A stretch of DNA of 64,000 nucleotides from assembly GCF_019904155.1 (NCBI RefSeq), contig NZ_JAHCMB010000121.1, forward strand, positions 124,001 through 188,000. Reading direction: 5' to 3'. The position numbers and the translations under genes were made by a program. The notes below the pieces were generated by a model that was not told the DNA's origin, searched no databases, and saw only the letters and a program-made list of their open reading frames with translations. Each line of letters begins with the position of its first letter. Position 1 is the stretch's first letter. The stretch comes from Paenibacillus sinensis (GTDB lineage: Bacteria > Bacillota > Bacilli > Paenibacillales > Paenibacillaceae). Shown here one piece after another: positions 52,521 to 62,740 of this stretch.

Positions 52521-53720
52521 ATGAAACGAATTCCGGTCACTGTACTGAGCGGGTATTTGGGCTCGGGAAAGACGACGCTGCTGAATCATATCCTTCACAA
52601 CAAGGAAGGACTGAGAGTGGCTGTTATCGTGAATGACATGAGCGAGATCAATGTGGATGCCCGGCTGGTGGAGTCCGAGAATACCTTGTCACGGACCGAG
52701 GAGAAGCTGGTCCAGATGACCAATGGCTGCATCTGCTGCACGCTGCGGGACGATCTGCTGCGCGAGGTGTACAAGCTGGCTTCGGAGGGACGTTTCGACT
52801 ATATTCTGATCGAATCCTCGGGAATCAGCGAACCGGTTCCGGTGGCCCAGACCTTTACATATGAGAGCCCTGGACAGGACATCGATTTAACGTCGCTGGT
52901 CCGGCTCGACACGATGGTGACGGTTGTGGACGCGCACCGTTTCTGGCATGATTTTGCCTCGGGCGAGAGTCTTCTGGACCGCGAACAGGCGGCCGGAGAG
53001 GAAGATTACCGGGATATCGTCGACCTGCTGATCGACCAGATTGAAACCTGCGACGTTCTGGTGCTCAACAAATGCGACCTTGTTGAAGAGGGAGAACTGC
53101 GCAAGCTGGAAGGGATTCTGCGCAAGCTTCAGCCTTCCGCCAACATTATACGGTCCATCAATGGAGCCGTAGACCCGGGAGAAATTCTGAACACGGGCCG
53201 GTTCGACTTTGAACGGACAAGCATGTCCTCGGGATGGATTGCGGAGCTGAACAAGGAGGAGCATACGCCGGAGACCGAGGAATACGGCATAGCTTCCTTC
53301 GTGTACCGGAGCCGAATTCCCTTTCATCCGGAGCGGCTCGGCTCTTTGCTCGGCAATTGGCCGGAGCAGGTCGTCCGCGCCAAAGGCCTGGTATGGCTGG
53401 CGGCGCGCGGCGATTTCGCGGCGACGATCGGTCAGGCCGGGCCTTCGATCCAGTTCGGGCCGGCCGGCTACTGGCTTGCTTCCCTGCCGGAGGAACAGCA
53501 GCAGGAGATACTGGCGAACGAGCCGGAGGCGAGAGAACGCTGGGATGAGAGATGGGGAGACCGGATGACGGAAATCGTCCTGATCGGGATCGACATGAAC
53601 CGCGAAGACATCGAAGCTGGACTGAACCGCTGCCTGCTGACTGAAGAGGAGATGACGCAGGACTGGAGCCGGTTCAGCAATCCTCTTCCCTGGCCGGTGG
53701 AGGATGAGTCGTTCGCGTAG
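52521..53720 (+). CDS. yciC: COG0523/CobW family zinc-responsive GTPase, YciC-like
   Basis: A 399-residue GTPase proposed to deliver zinc to client proteins under deficiency. Visible: P-loop GYLGSGKTT, the metal motif [19 protein letters not shown] (G3 region), NKCD (G4), and a CobW C-terminal domain. The length equals that of B. subtilis YciC (about 397). It follows the C- L33 gene after 57 bases, probably as one Zur-controlled operon. AAGGAGAC precedes the ATG. Confidence 0.92.
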   Translation: MKRIPVTVLSGYLGSGKTTLLNHILHNKEGLRVAVIVNDMSEINVDARLVESENTLSRTEEKLVQMTNGCICCTLRDDLLREVYKLASEGRFDYILIESSGISEPVPVAQTFTYESPGQDIDLTSLVRLDTMVTVVDAHRFWHDFASGESLLDREQAAGEEDYRDIVDLLIDQIETCDVLVLNKCDLVEEGELRKLEGILRKLQPSANIIRSINGAVDPGEILNTGRFDFERTSMSSGWIAELNKEEHTPETEEYGIASFVYRSRIPFHPERLGSLLGNWPEQVVRAKGLVWLAARGDFAATIGQAGPSIQFGPAGYWLASLPEEQQQEILANEPEARERWDERWGDRMTEIVLIGIDMNREDIEAGLNRCLLTEEEMTQDWSRFSNPLPWPVEDESFA

Positions 53721-53761
53721 AACCTTGCAGGCGAATGAATAGACGTTAAATACATGAATAA

Positions 53762-53810
53762 GAAACAGCGGCTGCAAGGACATCATGGCTTGTCCGGCAG
53801 CCGCTGTTTC
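53762..53810. terminator. bidirectional terminator
   Basis: GAAACAGCGGCTGC pairs with GCAGCCGCTGTTTC, with an inner GGACA/TGTCC stem. It lies between the converging yciC and mscL genes. Confidence 0.85.
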
Positions 53811-53845
53811 GTCGTTCGTCAGCGGTTACGTGTTGCTGTAGATTC

Positions 53846-54235
53846 TTATGCCTTCTCGCGGCTCTGCGCTTTAAGCAGATCGCGGATTTCCGTCAGCAGC
53901 ACTTCCTCTTTGCTCGGAGCGGGAGGAGCCGGCTCTTCCTTGGGGCTGGATTTCTGGAATTTGCTGAGCAGCTTGACGAACAGAAAGATGGAAGCAGAAA
54001 TCAGCAGGAAGTCGATGACCGACTGGATAAAATTACCGTATGTAATGGCGGACTTGCCATATTTGAGAGACAAGCCTTTAAAATCCAGTCCGCCGAACAA
54101 GATGCCGATCAGAGGGGTGATCAGGTCCTGTACAATGGAGCTGACGATTTTGCCGAACGCTGCCCCTATAACGACACCGATAGCCAGATCCAGCACATTT
54201 CCCTTGAATGCGAATGCCTTAAACTCTTTCCACAT
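53846..54235 (-). CDS. mscL: large-conductance mechanosensitive channel
   Basis: A 129-residue MscL. N-terminal amphipathic helix [31 protein letters not shown] with TM1, periplasmic loop, TM2 ([22 protein letters not shown]), and a C-terminal helix bundle sequence ([10 protein letters not shown]). It opens under high membrane tension to release solutes. AAGGAGAG lies upstream. A Pro/Lys-rich linker ([16 protein letters not shown]) joins TM2 and the bundle. Confidence 0.96.
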   Translation of the reverse strand: MWKEFKAFAFKGNVLDLAIGVVIGAAFGKIVSSIVQDLITPLIGILFGGLDFKGLSLKYGKSAITYGNFIQSVIDFLLISASIFLFVKLLSKFQKSSPKEEPAPPAPSKEEVLLTEIRDLLKAQSREKA

Positions 54236-54507
54236 GAACGTCTTCTCTCCTTATAATTCGATTGTGACCTTGATTGTAACATTTAGACGAAGAAATAGGG
54301 AGGGTTTCAGGGTTCATCAATGACTAAATTCACGTCCCTTATCTTGAAGCCGAAGCTTCGGCTGTACCTCAGCACAGCTAGCCGGCTGTCACCGGGCAGA
54401 AGCCTCTCAGGAAGTATAGCAATTAAGCATTTACAGGAAATAAGGATCATGTTAAATTTCAAGGAAAGGACAATCGTCCTGCAAATAATCAAATGAACCG
54501 AATATCC

Positions 54508-54620
54508 GCGTTAAAGGTAAAATCATCGAAAGATGATGACACAAAGCTATGGGTCTAAAGCCATCCATCGGAGGGCCATGATCGCCAGGCCGCCATAGGG
54601 GTAACCGATAGGGTTAGAAA
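54508..54620 (+). ncRNA. cyclic di-GMP-I (GEMM-I) riboswitch
   Basis: Shows the class I layout: a stem closed by a GAAA tetraloop (AATCATC GAAA GATGATG), the joiner ACACAAAGC next to it, CTAA, a second long stem with GATCGCCAGGCCGCC at the tetraloop-receptor side, and the 3' strand GGGGTAACCGAT. An intrinsic terminator follows within 10 bases, then a secreted-protein gene. The canonical ACGCAAAGCC reads ACACAAAGCT here. Recognition is by eye. Confidence 0.82.
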
Positions 54621-54623
54621 GAT

Positions 54624-54659
54624 AACTCCAATGGACACAAGTCTATTTGGAGTTTTTTT
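54624..54659 (+). terminator. riboswitch expression-platform terminator
   Basis: AACTCCAATGGAC pairs with GTCTATTTGGAGTT, followed by seven T. It lies between the riboswitch and the gene at 54717, so c-di-GMP level probably decides read-through. Confidence 0.85.
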
Positions 54660-54716
54660 GTGATTTCGCTCTATTACGGCGCCGTTTTACCGCAAGGATT
54701 CGAAAGGGGACAATGC

Positions 54717-55607
54717 ATGAGGAACAATTGGAGAACACTGGGGAAATTTTTGATCGCAGGCGCAGTATTGGTTTCAGGTTCGATCGGATGGACTTCTCAT
54801 CCTGTTACGGTATCCGCCGCCGCTAACAACAAAGTCATCACAGCGGATCAAATGCTCGCTAAGTTGGCGACAACATCGAAGACACTGAAGAATTTTCATT
54901 TGAGTTCAACGAAGAAACAGGACCTTCAGATCGGCAGCATGCGCATAGGCAATACCAACACGCTGAACCTTGATATCAACCGTCTTCCAAGCTTCGCCGC
55001 CGCAGGCTCCGTGAATATCGGGTTTCTCGGGACGGACTTTGAACTGTACGCCAACGACAAGGAATACTACAAGGTAGTCGACGGCAGCGACCTTATCGAC
55101 GAATATGACGAGGATACCGCAAGCGGCGATGTTTACGGAGATTCGGCAAATGGGGAAGCGGTAAATAGCGCTGATGAGATTGATCCCGATTCCCAGTACT
55201 GGGTCGGGCTGGACCAGGAAGATTGGTATTCGCTTTACACCAAGGGCCAATTTGACCCCGCTTCCGTGCTTGATTCGGTCAAGGCCTATAAGAAATCCAT
55301 GAAGGTCTCCACAGCCGGGACACAGACGATCCTTCAATTTACGCTGACCGATGCGAAAGCGGCTAAAGCCGTCATTTCGCTCTATGATCGGGAGAACCTC
55401 TATGAGGGGGCAGTGATTCAACCGAAAAGTGTAACCTGGAAACTATACGCCAACAGCAAAACCTGGCAAACGGAGAGGCTGACGGTCGATTTGAATTATA
55501 CCCTGGTGGAAGATGGCGAGAAGGATGTATACACAACCAAGATTGACGCCAAATATTCCGCTCATAACAAGGTCGCAACGATTGTCAAGCCATCCGAACT
55601 GGAATAG
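54717..55607 (+). CDS. secreted protein under c-di-GMP riboswitch, DUF6612/LppX-like
   Basis: A 296-residue protein with a classical signal peptide (LGKFLIAGAVLVSGSIGW, predicted cut near VSAAANN) and a mature beta-rich domain that ends IDAKYSAHNKVATIVKPSELE. It resembles DUF6612 or LppX-like lipid-binding-type exported proteins but has no lipobox Cys. AAAGGGG precedes ATG 54717. The riboswitch upstream suggests a role in the surface, biofilm or motility switch. The exact function is not known to me. Confidence 0.8.
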   Translation: MRNNWRTLGKFLIAGAVLVSGSIGWTSHPVTVSAAANNKVITADQMLAKLATTSKTLKNFHLSSTKKQDLQIGSMRIGNTNTLNLDINRLPSFAAAGSVNIGFLGTDFELYANDKEYYKVVDGSDLIDEYDEDTASGDVYGDSANGEAVNSADEIDPDSQYWVGLDQEDWYSLYTKGQFDPASVLDSVKAYKKSMKVSTAGTQTILQFTLTDAKAAKAVISLYDRENLYEGAVIQPKSVTWKLYANSKTWQTERLTVDLNYTLVEDGEKDVYTTKIDAKYSAHNKVATIVKPSELE

Positions 55608-55643
55608 AAGAAGTTCAGACAATTTCATATTGGAAAAAAGATT

Positions 55644-55675
55644 GAGCGCTGTTCGAACGAGCAGCGCTCTTTTTT
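55644..55675 (+). terminator. terminator after the secreted protein gene
   Basis: GAGCGCTG (55644-55651) pairs with CAGCGCTC (55662-55669), followed by TTTTTT. Confidence 0.88.
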
Positions 55676-55913
55676 CACTTCTGCCCGCATGAGCGGCTGG
55701 TATCGGAGAATCATCACTTCCAGAATAATGAAGTAGGATGAAATAACTATTATTATTCATAAATATGCAATTTCATGGTGAAATCTTCATTATTTATCTA
55801 GTATTGTCGAATTATAAGATAAGACATCTTCATTTCTTAAGTCGCACATGAATCAGAGCCTGAAGATGGACCAAAAGTCGTAAGTGAAAGCATATACAAG
55901 CGAACGAAGGGGG

Positions 55914-56064
55914 ATGAAGGAATTACATAATAATCGTCTGTACAAGCTCCTCCCCGATATTAAAGAGCAGTAGGGAGAGGAATATGTATTCACTGATTTT
56001 GGGCATCGCGAGCGGCTCTGCCGTAATATCGGCAGCATTCGAAATCAGAGCAATCCAAACGTAA
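55914..56064 (+). other. two tiny reading frames before the chemoreceptor gene
   Basis: In the 490-base gap, a 19-codon frame (MKELHNNRLYKLL..., starting 55914, preceded by AAGGGGG) is followed by a 26-codon frame (MYSLILGIASGSAVISAAFE..., 55984-56064, preceded by GGGAGAGG). They may be leader or signal peptides or chance frames. The rest of the gap is AT-rich. Confidence 0.3.
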
Positions 56065-56100
56065 ACACTGGGACAGAATCATAACATGGGAGTGATTGTG

Positions 56101-57687
56101 ATGAGATGGATTATGAATATGAGGACCAGCGTCAAACTGATTACTTCGTTTTTAATTGTATCGGCTATTTTGGGTTTTGTGGGACTTTATGGCATCAGCA
56201 ATTTGAGTAAAATGAACAATTCGCTTAGCGGCATGTATGACAACGGTCTGATTCCCGTTAAATCGGCTTTGACGGCGCAGGTTAGCTATACCCGGATGAG
56301 AGTGAACATCCGCGCTGCTTACATCGCGGATACCAAGGAGAGTCTCGATAATGCAATAACCACCTATCAGGACGAATCGAAAACGGTGGAGAGCAGTATA
56401 GCGGAATTCAGAAAAACCAAAATGAGTGCGGAGTCACAAAAAATTCTCGAGCCTTTTGACGAGAAATGGGCGGAAGTCATCAGGCTGTATGATCAAGCCA
56501 TGAAGCTTCGCCAAGATGGGCGAAATGCAGAGATGAAGAGCCTGATCGATAATGAGATCTCCACAGTGGGGGATGAGGTCCGCCTGCTCCTCAATGAGCT
56601 GATCGATAACTCGGTAGCAGAGGGCGAACATACGAAGCGAGCGGGCAATGACCTGTTTTTTTCGTCCAGAAATATTACGATTATCGTTATTATTGCGGCC
56701 GTTATGATTTCTATCGGCATGGGGTATTTCATCTCCCGGATCATATCCAAGCCCTTATCCAAGGTGACCAAGCTGGTGAACGACGTAGGGAATGGAGATT
56801 TGCGCAGCACATTGGATATTGACTCGAAGGATGAGGTCGGACAGCTGGCTACGGGTATGAATGCCATGGTCCACAATCTTCGCGGGATGGTTGGAAATAT
56901 TCTTGCGCATTCCCAGAGCCTTGCGGCGTCGTCGCAGCAAATATCCGCAAGTGCCGAAGAAATCGCCCACGGCAATGACAGCCAGGCGAGAGAGGCCAGA
57001 ATGATCAGCGAACTGTTCGGCGAATTATCCACCGCCGTTCATTCCGTCGCTCAAAATACCGAGGTTGCTTCGGAGCTGTCGGTTCAAGCGGCCAAGGCCG
57101 CCGAAGAAGGCAACGGCATTATTCAGTTGTCCAACTCCAGCATGCAGGTCGTAAGCCAGCAAATGACTCGTCTTGAAGATGATTCGCAGAAGATCGGCGA
57201 AATTATCGAGGTGATTGAGGATATTGCGGAACAGACCAATCTGCTCGCGCTCAACGCGGCAATTGAGGCCGCCCGTGCGGGAGAACAGGGCCGCGGATTT
57301 GCAGTGGTGGCCGATGAGGTTCGCAAGCTGGCGGAGCGCAGCGGCGAGGCGACCAAGCAGATTACCAAAATCATCAAAGGCATGCAGGAGAATACACGGT
57401 CCAGTGTGAGCTCGGTGCAGGAAAGCGCGGACCTGTCCGAACGTACCGCGGAATCCTTCCAGCGCATCGTATCCTTTGTCAATGATAACGGACAGAAGGT
57501 TATGGAAATCGCTGCAGCGAGTGAGGAGCAGGCGGCCCAGACTACAACCGTATTGTCGGCGGTGGAAAATATTTCATCAGCCACGGAGGAGGCTGCGGCA
57601 AGCAGCCAGGAGATGGCGGCCACTTCCCAGTCGCTGGCTCATCTCGCCGGTGAGCTGCAGTCTTCGGTATCCACTTTTAAAATTTGA
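56101..57687 (+). CDS. methyl-accepting chemotaxis protein
   Basis: A 528-residue chemoreceptor. TM1 (residues 8-29), a 4HB_MCP extracellular helix bundle (about 30-185), TM2 ([20 protein letters not shown]), HAMP (about 210-265) and a cytoplasmic signalling helical hairpin with the universally conserved tip [20 protein letters not shown] / [19 protein letters not shown]. It relays ligand binding to CheA. ATG 56101 follows GGGAGTG; a longer frame starts 5 codons upstream. No che genes are adjacent. Confidence 0.95.
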   Translation: MRWIMNMRTSVKLITSFLIVSAILGFVGLYGISNLSKMNNSLSGMYDNGLIPVKSALTAQVSYTRMRVNIRAAYIADTKESLDNAITTYQDESKTVESSIAEFRKTKMSAESQKILEPFDEKWAEVIRLYDQAMKLRQDGRNAEMKSLIDNEISTVGDEVRLLLNELIDNSVAEGEHTKRAGNDLFFSSRNITIIVIIAAVMISIGMGYFISRIISKPLSKVTKLVNDVGNGDLRSTLDIDSKDEVGQLATGMNAMVHNLRGMVGNILAHSQSLAASSQQISASAEEIAHGNDSQAREARMISELFGELSTAVHSVAQNTEVASELSVQAAKAAEEGNGIIQLSNSSMQVVSQQMTRLEDDSQKIGEIIEVIEDIAEQTNLLALNAAIEAARAGEQGRGFAVVADEVRKLAERSGEATKQITKIIKGMQENTRSSVSSVQESADLSERTAESFQRIVSFVNDNGQKVMEIAAASEEQAAQTTTVLSAVENISSATEEAAASSQEMAATSQSLAHLAGELQSSVSTFKI

Positions 57688-57694
57688 CCTGAAG

Positions 57695-57853
57695 ATGGCC
57701 GATGGCCCATATCTGCGTAATCCGAGGGATGAGTGGCAGGATGAAATTGGATGCACGGATTGTCGCAAATTCCTCATTGTTGATGAGTTCTTGTTCGCCA
57801 AGAGTGCCGGCGATATATTTGTGGAATACGGATTTAAGCTTGCGGGGCAGTAA
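57695..57853 (+). other. uncertain 52-codon frame with CxxC
   Basis: The frame starts MADGPYLRNPRDEWQDEIGC and contains CTDC. The start lacks a good ribosome-binding site, but the composition is protein-like. It could be a small zinc-binding protein or a remnant. The antisense strand also has an open frame here, so support is weak. The 490-base gap holds no other gene. Confidence 0.25.
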
Positions 57854-57923
57854 GCCCTTAAATAATGGCAGGGCTCTATGGATCGCTATGCACGCTTTCG
57901 TCAACGATATAGAAGATAACAGA

Positions 57924-57949
57924 CTGTTCCGTCAATCGGGACAGTTTTT
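57924..57949 (+). terminator. terminator after the chemoreceptor region
   Basis: CTGTTCCG (57924-57931) pairs with CGGGACAG (57937-57944), followed by five T. Confidence 0.8.
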
Positions 57950-58180
57950 ATCTGTTCTCAGCGGCAATATGAATTCCATATTCTTATATGGATTATACTT
58001 TATCTTATATTTATTAAGGATTTAAGGGGAGTTACAATGTACGTATCATTATATGCGTCATATATGTCTGAATCGCAGAGGCTTGATTGACAACCGGCAC
58101 CGCAGCGCGTTTCAGGCCTGGGATGGCTTCGCTCCACTCTGGAGCAAATGCCGTCAATAAACGCTATGGGGGGAAGGGTC

Positions 58181-59188
58181 ATGCCGGCCATTGTTGTGAA
58201 AGGACTAACCAAGCATTTTGAATACTATGAGAAGGAAGCGGGACTCCGGAGTTCGGTCCAAAATCTGCTGTTTCGGAAAAAGCTGGTGCGCCGCTCGGTA
58301 GAGGACATTTCTTTTGAAATCGAGGAAGGAGAGGTTGTCGGGTTTCTGGGTCCCAACGGAGCCGGCAAGACAACGACGCTGAAGATGCTCTCTGGCATCC
58401 TGGTTCCGACTGCGGGTACCGCGCAGGTGAACGGGTTTATACCGTGGGAGAGAAAAAAAGCGTTTAAACTGAATTTTTCGATCGTTATGGGTCAAAAAAG
58501 CCAGCTGTGGTGGGATTTGCCCGCCAGCGAATCGCTACTGCTGAACAAGAAAATTTATGAACTGGACGATGCGAATTATCGCAGTACGCTGGATGAGCTG
58601 TCCGAGCTGCTTCAGGTGAAGCCGCTCCTTAATGTACAGGTCCGGCGTCTGTCACTGGGAGAGCGGATGAAGATTGAGCTGATTGCGGCGCTGATTCATA
58701 AACCGAAGATCATGTTCCTGGATGAACCGACGATCGGGCTTGATCTAATCTCGCAGAAAAATATCCGTTCCTTCATTAAAACCTACAGCAGACAGACGAA
58801 GACTACGATTATCCTGACCAGCCACTATATGAACGATATCGAAGACTTATGTAAGCGTTCCATTATCATCAATAGGGGTTCTTTGGTGTATGATGGCGAT
58901 TTATCGCGGCTTAATATGCAGGTCGGGGAGCGCAAGCGGATTCGGGTTCAATTCGAGCATGAAATAGGAAGAGAGGAACTAAGCAGGTACGGGCGTGTTG
59001 TTGAGTCTGAGCCCGGCCGGGCCGTGCTGGAAGTGCCCAAGCAGAATGTCCGCGAGAGCCTTCAGGCTATGCTGGGTCACCTGGCCGTGCAGGACTTCAA
59101 TATTGAGGATTTGCCGGTAGAGGAAAGCCTGGCGGAGCTTTACAGGAAGGACGGTGAGGTGCATGAAGCCGACGGGCAAGTATGTTAG
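58181..59188 (+). CDS. ABC-2 type exporter ATP-binding protein
   Basis: A 335-residue ATPase with Walker A GPNGAGKTTT, signature LSLGERMKIEL, Walker B IMFLDEPTIGLD, and a C-terminal extension typical of the YhcG/NatA-like export ATPases. GGGGGGAAGGGTC precedes ATG 58181. It overlaps the first permease gene by 26 bases. Substrate unknown; the two DUF990-like permeases that follow are its likely partners. Confidence 0.9.
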   Translation: MPAIVVKGLTKHFEYYEKEAGLRSSVQNLLFRKKLVRRSVEDISFEIEEGEVVGFLGPNGAGKTTTLKMLSGILVPTAGTAQVNGFIPWERKKAFKLNFSIVMGQKSQLWWDLPASESLLLNKKIYELDDANYRSTLDELSELLQVKPLLNVQVRRLSLGERMKIELIAALIHKPKIMFLDEPTIGLDLISQKNIRSFIKTYSRQTKTTIILTSHYMNDIEDLCKRSIIINRGSLVYDGDLSRLNMQVGERKRIRVQFEHEIGREELSRYGRVVESEPGRAVLEVPKQNVRESLQAMLGHLAVQDFNIEDLPVEESLAELYRKDGEVHEADGQVC

Positions 59189-59972
59189 ATGCTATGTTCT
59201 GGGCATTCAGAACGCCATGGAGTACCGTGCCGATTTCTGGCTCAGCATGGTCGGACAAATATTTCCGCTGCTCATTCAGGTGTTTCTATGGAAAGCGATT
59301 TTTGCAGCGTCGGATTCACAGCAGGTCTACGGGTACACCTATGATCAAATGATCGTCTATACTCTGATGGCGCTGGCAGTCGGCAAGGTGGTGTCCGGAG
59401 GCTTCGAATATGAAATTGCCGCAGATATCAAAAATGGAGGACTCAGCAAATTCATTGTGCAGCCGGTCAGCTATTTCGGATACCGGGTCAGCAGCTTTTA
59501 TGGCGGTAAAACGGTGCAGCTTCTGTTCTTCGGGATAATCGTCACGGCGGCGCTCGGCGGAGTCGCACTGTTCGGAGAGCTGCCGCTGACCGGGGGATCG
59601 GCCCTGCTGTTTATACCTTCGGTTCTGATGGGCATCATTCTGAACGGGATGATCTTTTATCTGCTCAGCCTGCTGGCCTTCTGGATCACGGAGGTGTGGG
59701 CGGTGTTTCTCGGCTTTAATGTGCTGTCCAATATTCTGAGCGGCGGCGTGTTCCCGCTTGATGTGTTCGGCCCTACGGCGAACCGCGTCTTCGGCTGGCT
59801 GCCGTTTCGGTATACGATCTATTTCCCGATCAATGTTCTGAACGGCAAGCTGTCTCTGCATGAGGTGCTTGCAGGTCTCGGCTGGCAGGCGGTATGGACG
59901 GTAATCGTGATCCTGCTGGCGGTCAGCTGCTGGCGGCACGGGCTCAACCGGTATGTGGGGATCGGAGGATGA
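59163..59972 (+). CDS. ABC-2 type exporter permease 1
   Basis: A 269-residue membrane protein of DUF990 type with six hydrophobic segments, beginning MKPTGKYVRCYVLGIQNAMEYRADF. AMEYRADFWLSMVGQIF is typical of the family's N-terminus. ATG 59163 lies after GGTGAGGT, inside the ATPase gene's 3' end. It forms a heterodimer with the next gene, most likely exporting a lipid, peptide or polysaccharide precursor. Confidence 0.85.
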   Translation: MKPTGKYVRCYVLGIQNAMEYRADFWLSMVGQIFPLLIQVFLWKAIFAASDSQQVYGYTYDQMIVYTLMALAVGKVVSGGFEYEIAADIKNGGLSKFIVQPVSYFGYRVSSFYGGKTVQLLFFGIIVTAALGGVALFGELPLTGGSALLFIPSVLMGIILNGMIFYLLSLLAFWITEVWAVFLGFNVLSNILSGGVFPLDVFGPTANRVFGWLPFRYTIYFPINVLNGKLSLHEVLAGLGWQAVWTVIVILLAVSCWRHGLNRYVGIGG

Positions 59973-59977
59973 TGGGC

Positions 59978-60787
59978 ATGAATGCAATGAAAGAGATCAT
60001 CAAGCATCTTCAGATATTCGGATTGTTTATTAAAAATTGTCTGATCGCCCAGATGGAGTATCGATTGAATTTTGTCATCGGCATCCTGACAGAGAGCGCG
60101 TTCTCCATAGCCAAGCTGTTGTATGTTATCGTGATCTATGGGGCCGGCGTCGATATTAACGGGCTGTCTCCGGATCAGGTCCTGCTGTTCATTGGAACGT
60201 ACATGCTGATGACGGCGATCTATACGATGTTCTTCATGGAAAATTTCTTTCAGTTGTCGGAGCATGTGCGCAGCGGGTCGCTGGATATGTTCCTTACCAA
60301 GCCGGTGTCCGTGCAGTTCATGGCAACCTTAAGACGCGTCAATTTCGCTTATCCGATTCCGAATCTGCTGGTCGGCTCAGCCATGGTATTGACAGCGAAG
60401 CATCGAATGGCGCTGGAGGTTACCCCATCGGCTCTGGCTCTGTATTTGCTGCTGATTGCAAGCGGTACGCTGCTGATGTACGCGCTGTTTCTGCTCCCGC
60501 AGCTTCTAACCTTCTTCATTGTCAAGACGCAGTCCGTAATCGAGATCGCGGATAAGCTGTGGGATTTCAATAATATGCCCATGCTCATCTATAACAAATG
60601 GATTCAGCGTGCGGGCATTTTCCTCCTGCCCATCTTTGTCATAACAAACTTTCCGGCGATGGCTCTCCTGGAAAGGCTGAGCGGCGCCTATGCCGTGTGG
60701 GGGTTCATCGTGCCGGTTCTTCTGTTCGCGTTAACGCGGAAGGCCTGGGTCTTCTGCCTGAAGCGATACAGCAGCGCCAGCAGCTAG
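59978..60787 (+). CDS. ABC-2 type exporter permease 2
   Basis: A 269-residue DUF990-like membrane protein: six hydrophobic segments, QMEYRLNFVIGILTESAFSIAK near the N-terminus. GGAGG lies 9 bases upstream of ATG 59978; two earlier ATGs at 59969 and 59972 sit too close. Completes an ATPase-permease-permease operon. Confidence 0.85.
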   Translation: MNAMKEIIKHLQIFGLFIKNCLIAQMEYRLNFVIGILTESAFSIAKLLYVIVIYGAGVDINGLSPDQVLLFIGTYMLMTAIYTMFFMENFFQLSEHVRSGSLDMFLTKPVSVQFMATLRRVNFAYPIPNLLVGSAMVLTAKHRMALEVTPSALALYLLLIASGTLLMYALFLLPQLLTFFIVKTQSVIEIADKLWDFNNMPMLIYNKWIQRAGIFLLPIFVITNFPAMALLERLSGAYAVWGFIVPVLLFALTRKAWVFCLKRYSSASS

Positions 60788-60983
60788 GCTGACCTGCTGC
60801 CGGATGATTATGCTGGCAGATGGCCGACCTGGCGCCGGCTGATTATACCGGCGTATGCCGTCGGATGAGCGAACTGGCGAGGCATGCAAGGAGGCGGCTC
60901 CAAGGCTTTTTCGTCTGAATTCATGTTTGAACGGACATTTCTTTTGCCGTATGATGAAGGAACGGAAAGGGAGGGGAGCATTA

Positions 60984-62740
60984 TTGGAAGGACGATCATT
61001 GCTTGCCGGCCAGATCAGGAGTCATCTGCCTATGTATCTTACGGCCGTTATCTTCTTGGCGGCCGCCAATGTCACTTACGCTAACTTCCCGAGGGTGCTG
61101 GGCCGTTTTACGGACAGTCTGGAGCGGGGCGGGCTGAGCCGGGAGGCCATTCTTACGTACAGCCTGGCCCTTGCCTTAATCGCGGTCGTCTACGGAGGCT
61201 GCTTCGGACTCGGGCAGTATATCAATCACCGACTTGGAAGGCAGTTTGAGTATCAGACCCGGCAGCTGCTGTTCCGCCATTTTACCACTTTAAGCGAGTC
61301 TTTTTACTCCCGGAACGGGACAGGGAAGCTGCTGAGCTATTTTATGAATGACGTCACGACTGTAAGGGAATCCATCGCCAATGGACTCAACCAGATGACC
61401 AATGCCTCGGTGCTGCTGATCTCCGTTATCGTGATGATGAGCATAAGCGGGATTCCGCCGCTGCTCATCTTTGTCTGCCTGCTTCCACTGCTGGCAATTC
61501 CCGTGCTGGTCGTCTGTCTCGGTCCCCGCATCCGGGAGCGCTCGGGCAAGGTGCAGGAGGCGCTGGCCGCAATGACGGAATCCGCGGAGGAGCAGTTCGA
61601 AGGGATCAAGGTGACGAAGACCTTCGCCGCCGAGGATGTGGCGAGAGCGCGCTTCGGAAGTACGGTGGAGACAATCCGGGAGAATCAATTGTCCCTGGTG
61701 CGGATGTCATCGCTGTTCCAGGCGCTGCTGCCTTTTACGGGCGCGGCTTCACTGGCGCTGTCCATCGGCTTCGGGGGCTATCTGGTCACCCGGGGAGAGC
61801 TTACGCTCGGAAGCTTTGTTGCGCTGACGCTGTACCTGCGCATGATCATGAACCCGCTGCAGCTGATCGGCAACGTGATCAACTTCATGCAGCGCTCCAG
61901 AGCGTCGCTGGACCGGCTTAACCGGCTGCTGGGAACCCTGCCGGACATCCGGGAGGCCGAGCATCCTCGGATGTTGGACGGCCGAACGCCGGAAATCGAA
62001 ATCCGGAATTTGACTTTTACGTATCCGGAAGCGGCGAAGCCTTCTCTGGAAGGCTTGACGTTCTCGCTGAAGGCGGGCGAAACGCTGGGCATTATCGGCC
62101 GGACGGGGAGTGGCAAGACGACGCTTATCAAGCTGCTGCTTCGGGTATACGACCCGCCGTACGGAACGGTCTTTATCGGCGGCAGCGATATTCGCGGGCT
62201 GTCCCTGCGCAGCCTGCGCACGAAAGTCGCCTATGTCCCGCAGGACGGCTTCCTGTTCAGTACGACGATCCGGGATAATATTGCATTCTCGGACCGGGCC
62301 ATGGATCTGGACGAAGTGGAGGAAGCTTCCCGGCTGGCGGAGATTCACGGAAGTATATCTGAGTTTCCGGGTCGGTATGAGACGAAATTGGGAGAACGGG
62401 GGCTGACGCTGTCCGGCGGTCAGCGCCAGCGCACCGCGCTTGCCCGTGGCCTCATTAAGGATGCGCCGGTTCTGCTGCAGACGACAGCGTCAGCGCGGTC
62501 GATGCGGTGACGGAGACGCGGATTCTGGCCAATCTGCGGAAGGTGCGGAAGGGGAAGACCACGATTGTGGTCGCCCACCGCATCAGCGCCGTCCGCCATG
62601 CCGACCGGATTATCGTTCTGGAAGAAGGACGTATTGTCGAAAGCGGGAATCATGAATCGCTGCTTGCCGCCGGAGGGCGCTACGCCGAGCTTCTTGCCAT
62701 CCAGGAGGGAGGAGACCGCAATGGCTCAGACCCGTCTTAA
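60984..62740 (+). pseudogene. ABC exporter half-transporter with frameshift at Walker B
   Basis: A YheI/BmrC-like half-ABC exporter broken by one missing base. The first part (60984-62477) carries an ABC membrane domain with six helices, Walker A GRTGSGKTT and signature LSGGQRQR. At 62478 the expected VLLLDDS is interrupted: after CTGCTG only CA precedes GACGACAGC, so the frame shifts by -1 and the first frame stops at 62510. The remaining frame (to 62740) continues correctly with [17 protein letters not shown] and the C-terminus. The TTG start 60984 follows GGGAGGGG. Either a true mutation or a sequencing error. Confidence 0.88.

Noticed and set aside
54345-54365. GCCGAAGCTTCGGC palindrome upstream of the riboswitch
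   Set aside because: A perfect palindrome, but without T run, promoter context or known consensus, so no function is claimed.
57677-57904. 75-codon minus-strand frame after the chemoreceptor
   Set aside because: It lacks a ribosome-binding site, overlaps a competing + frame and the chemoreceptor 3' end, and shows no recognisable motif.
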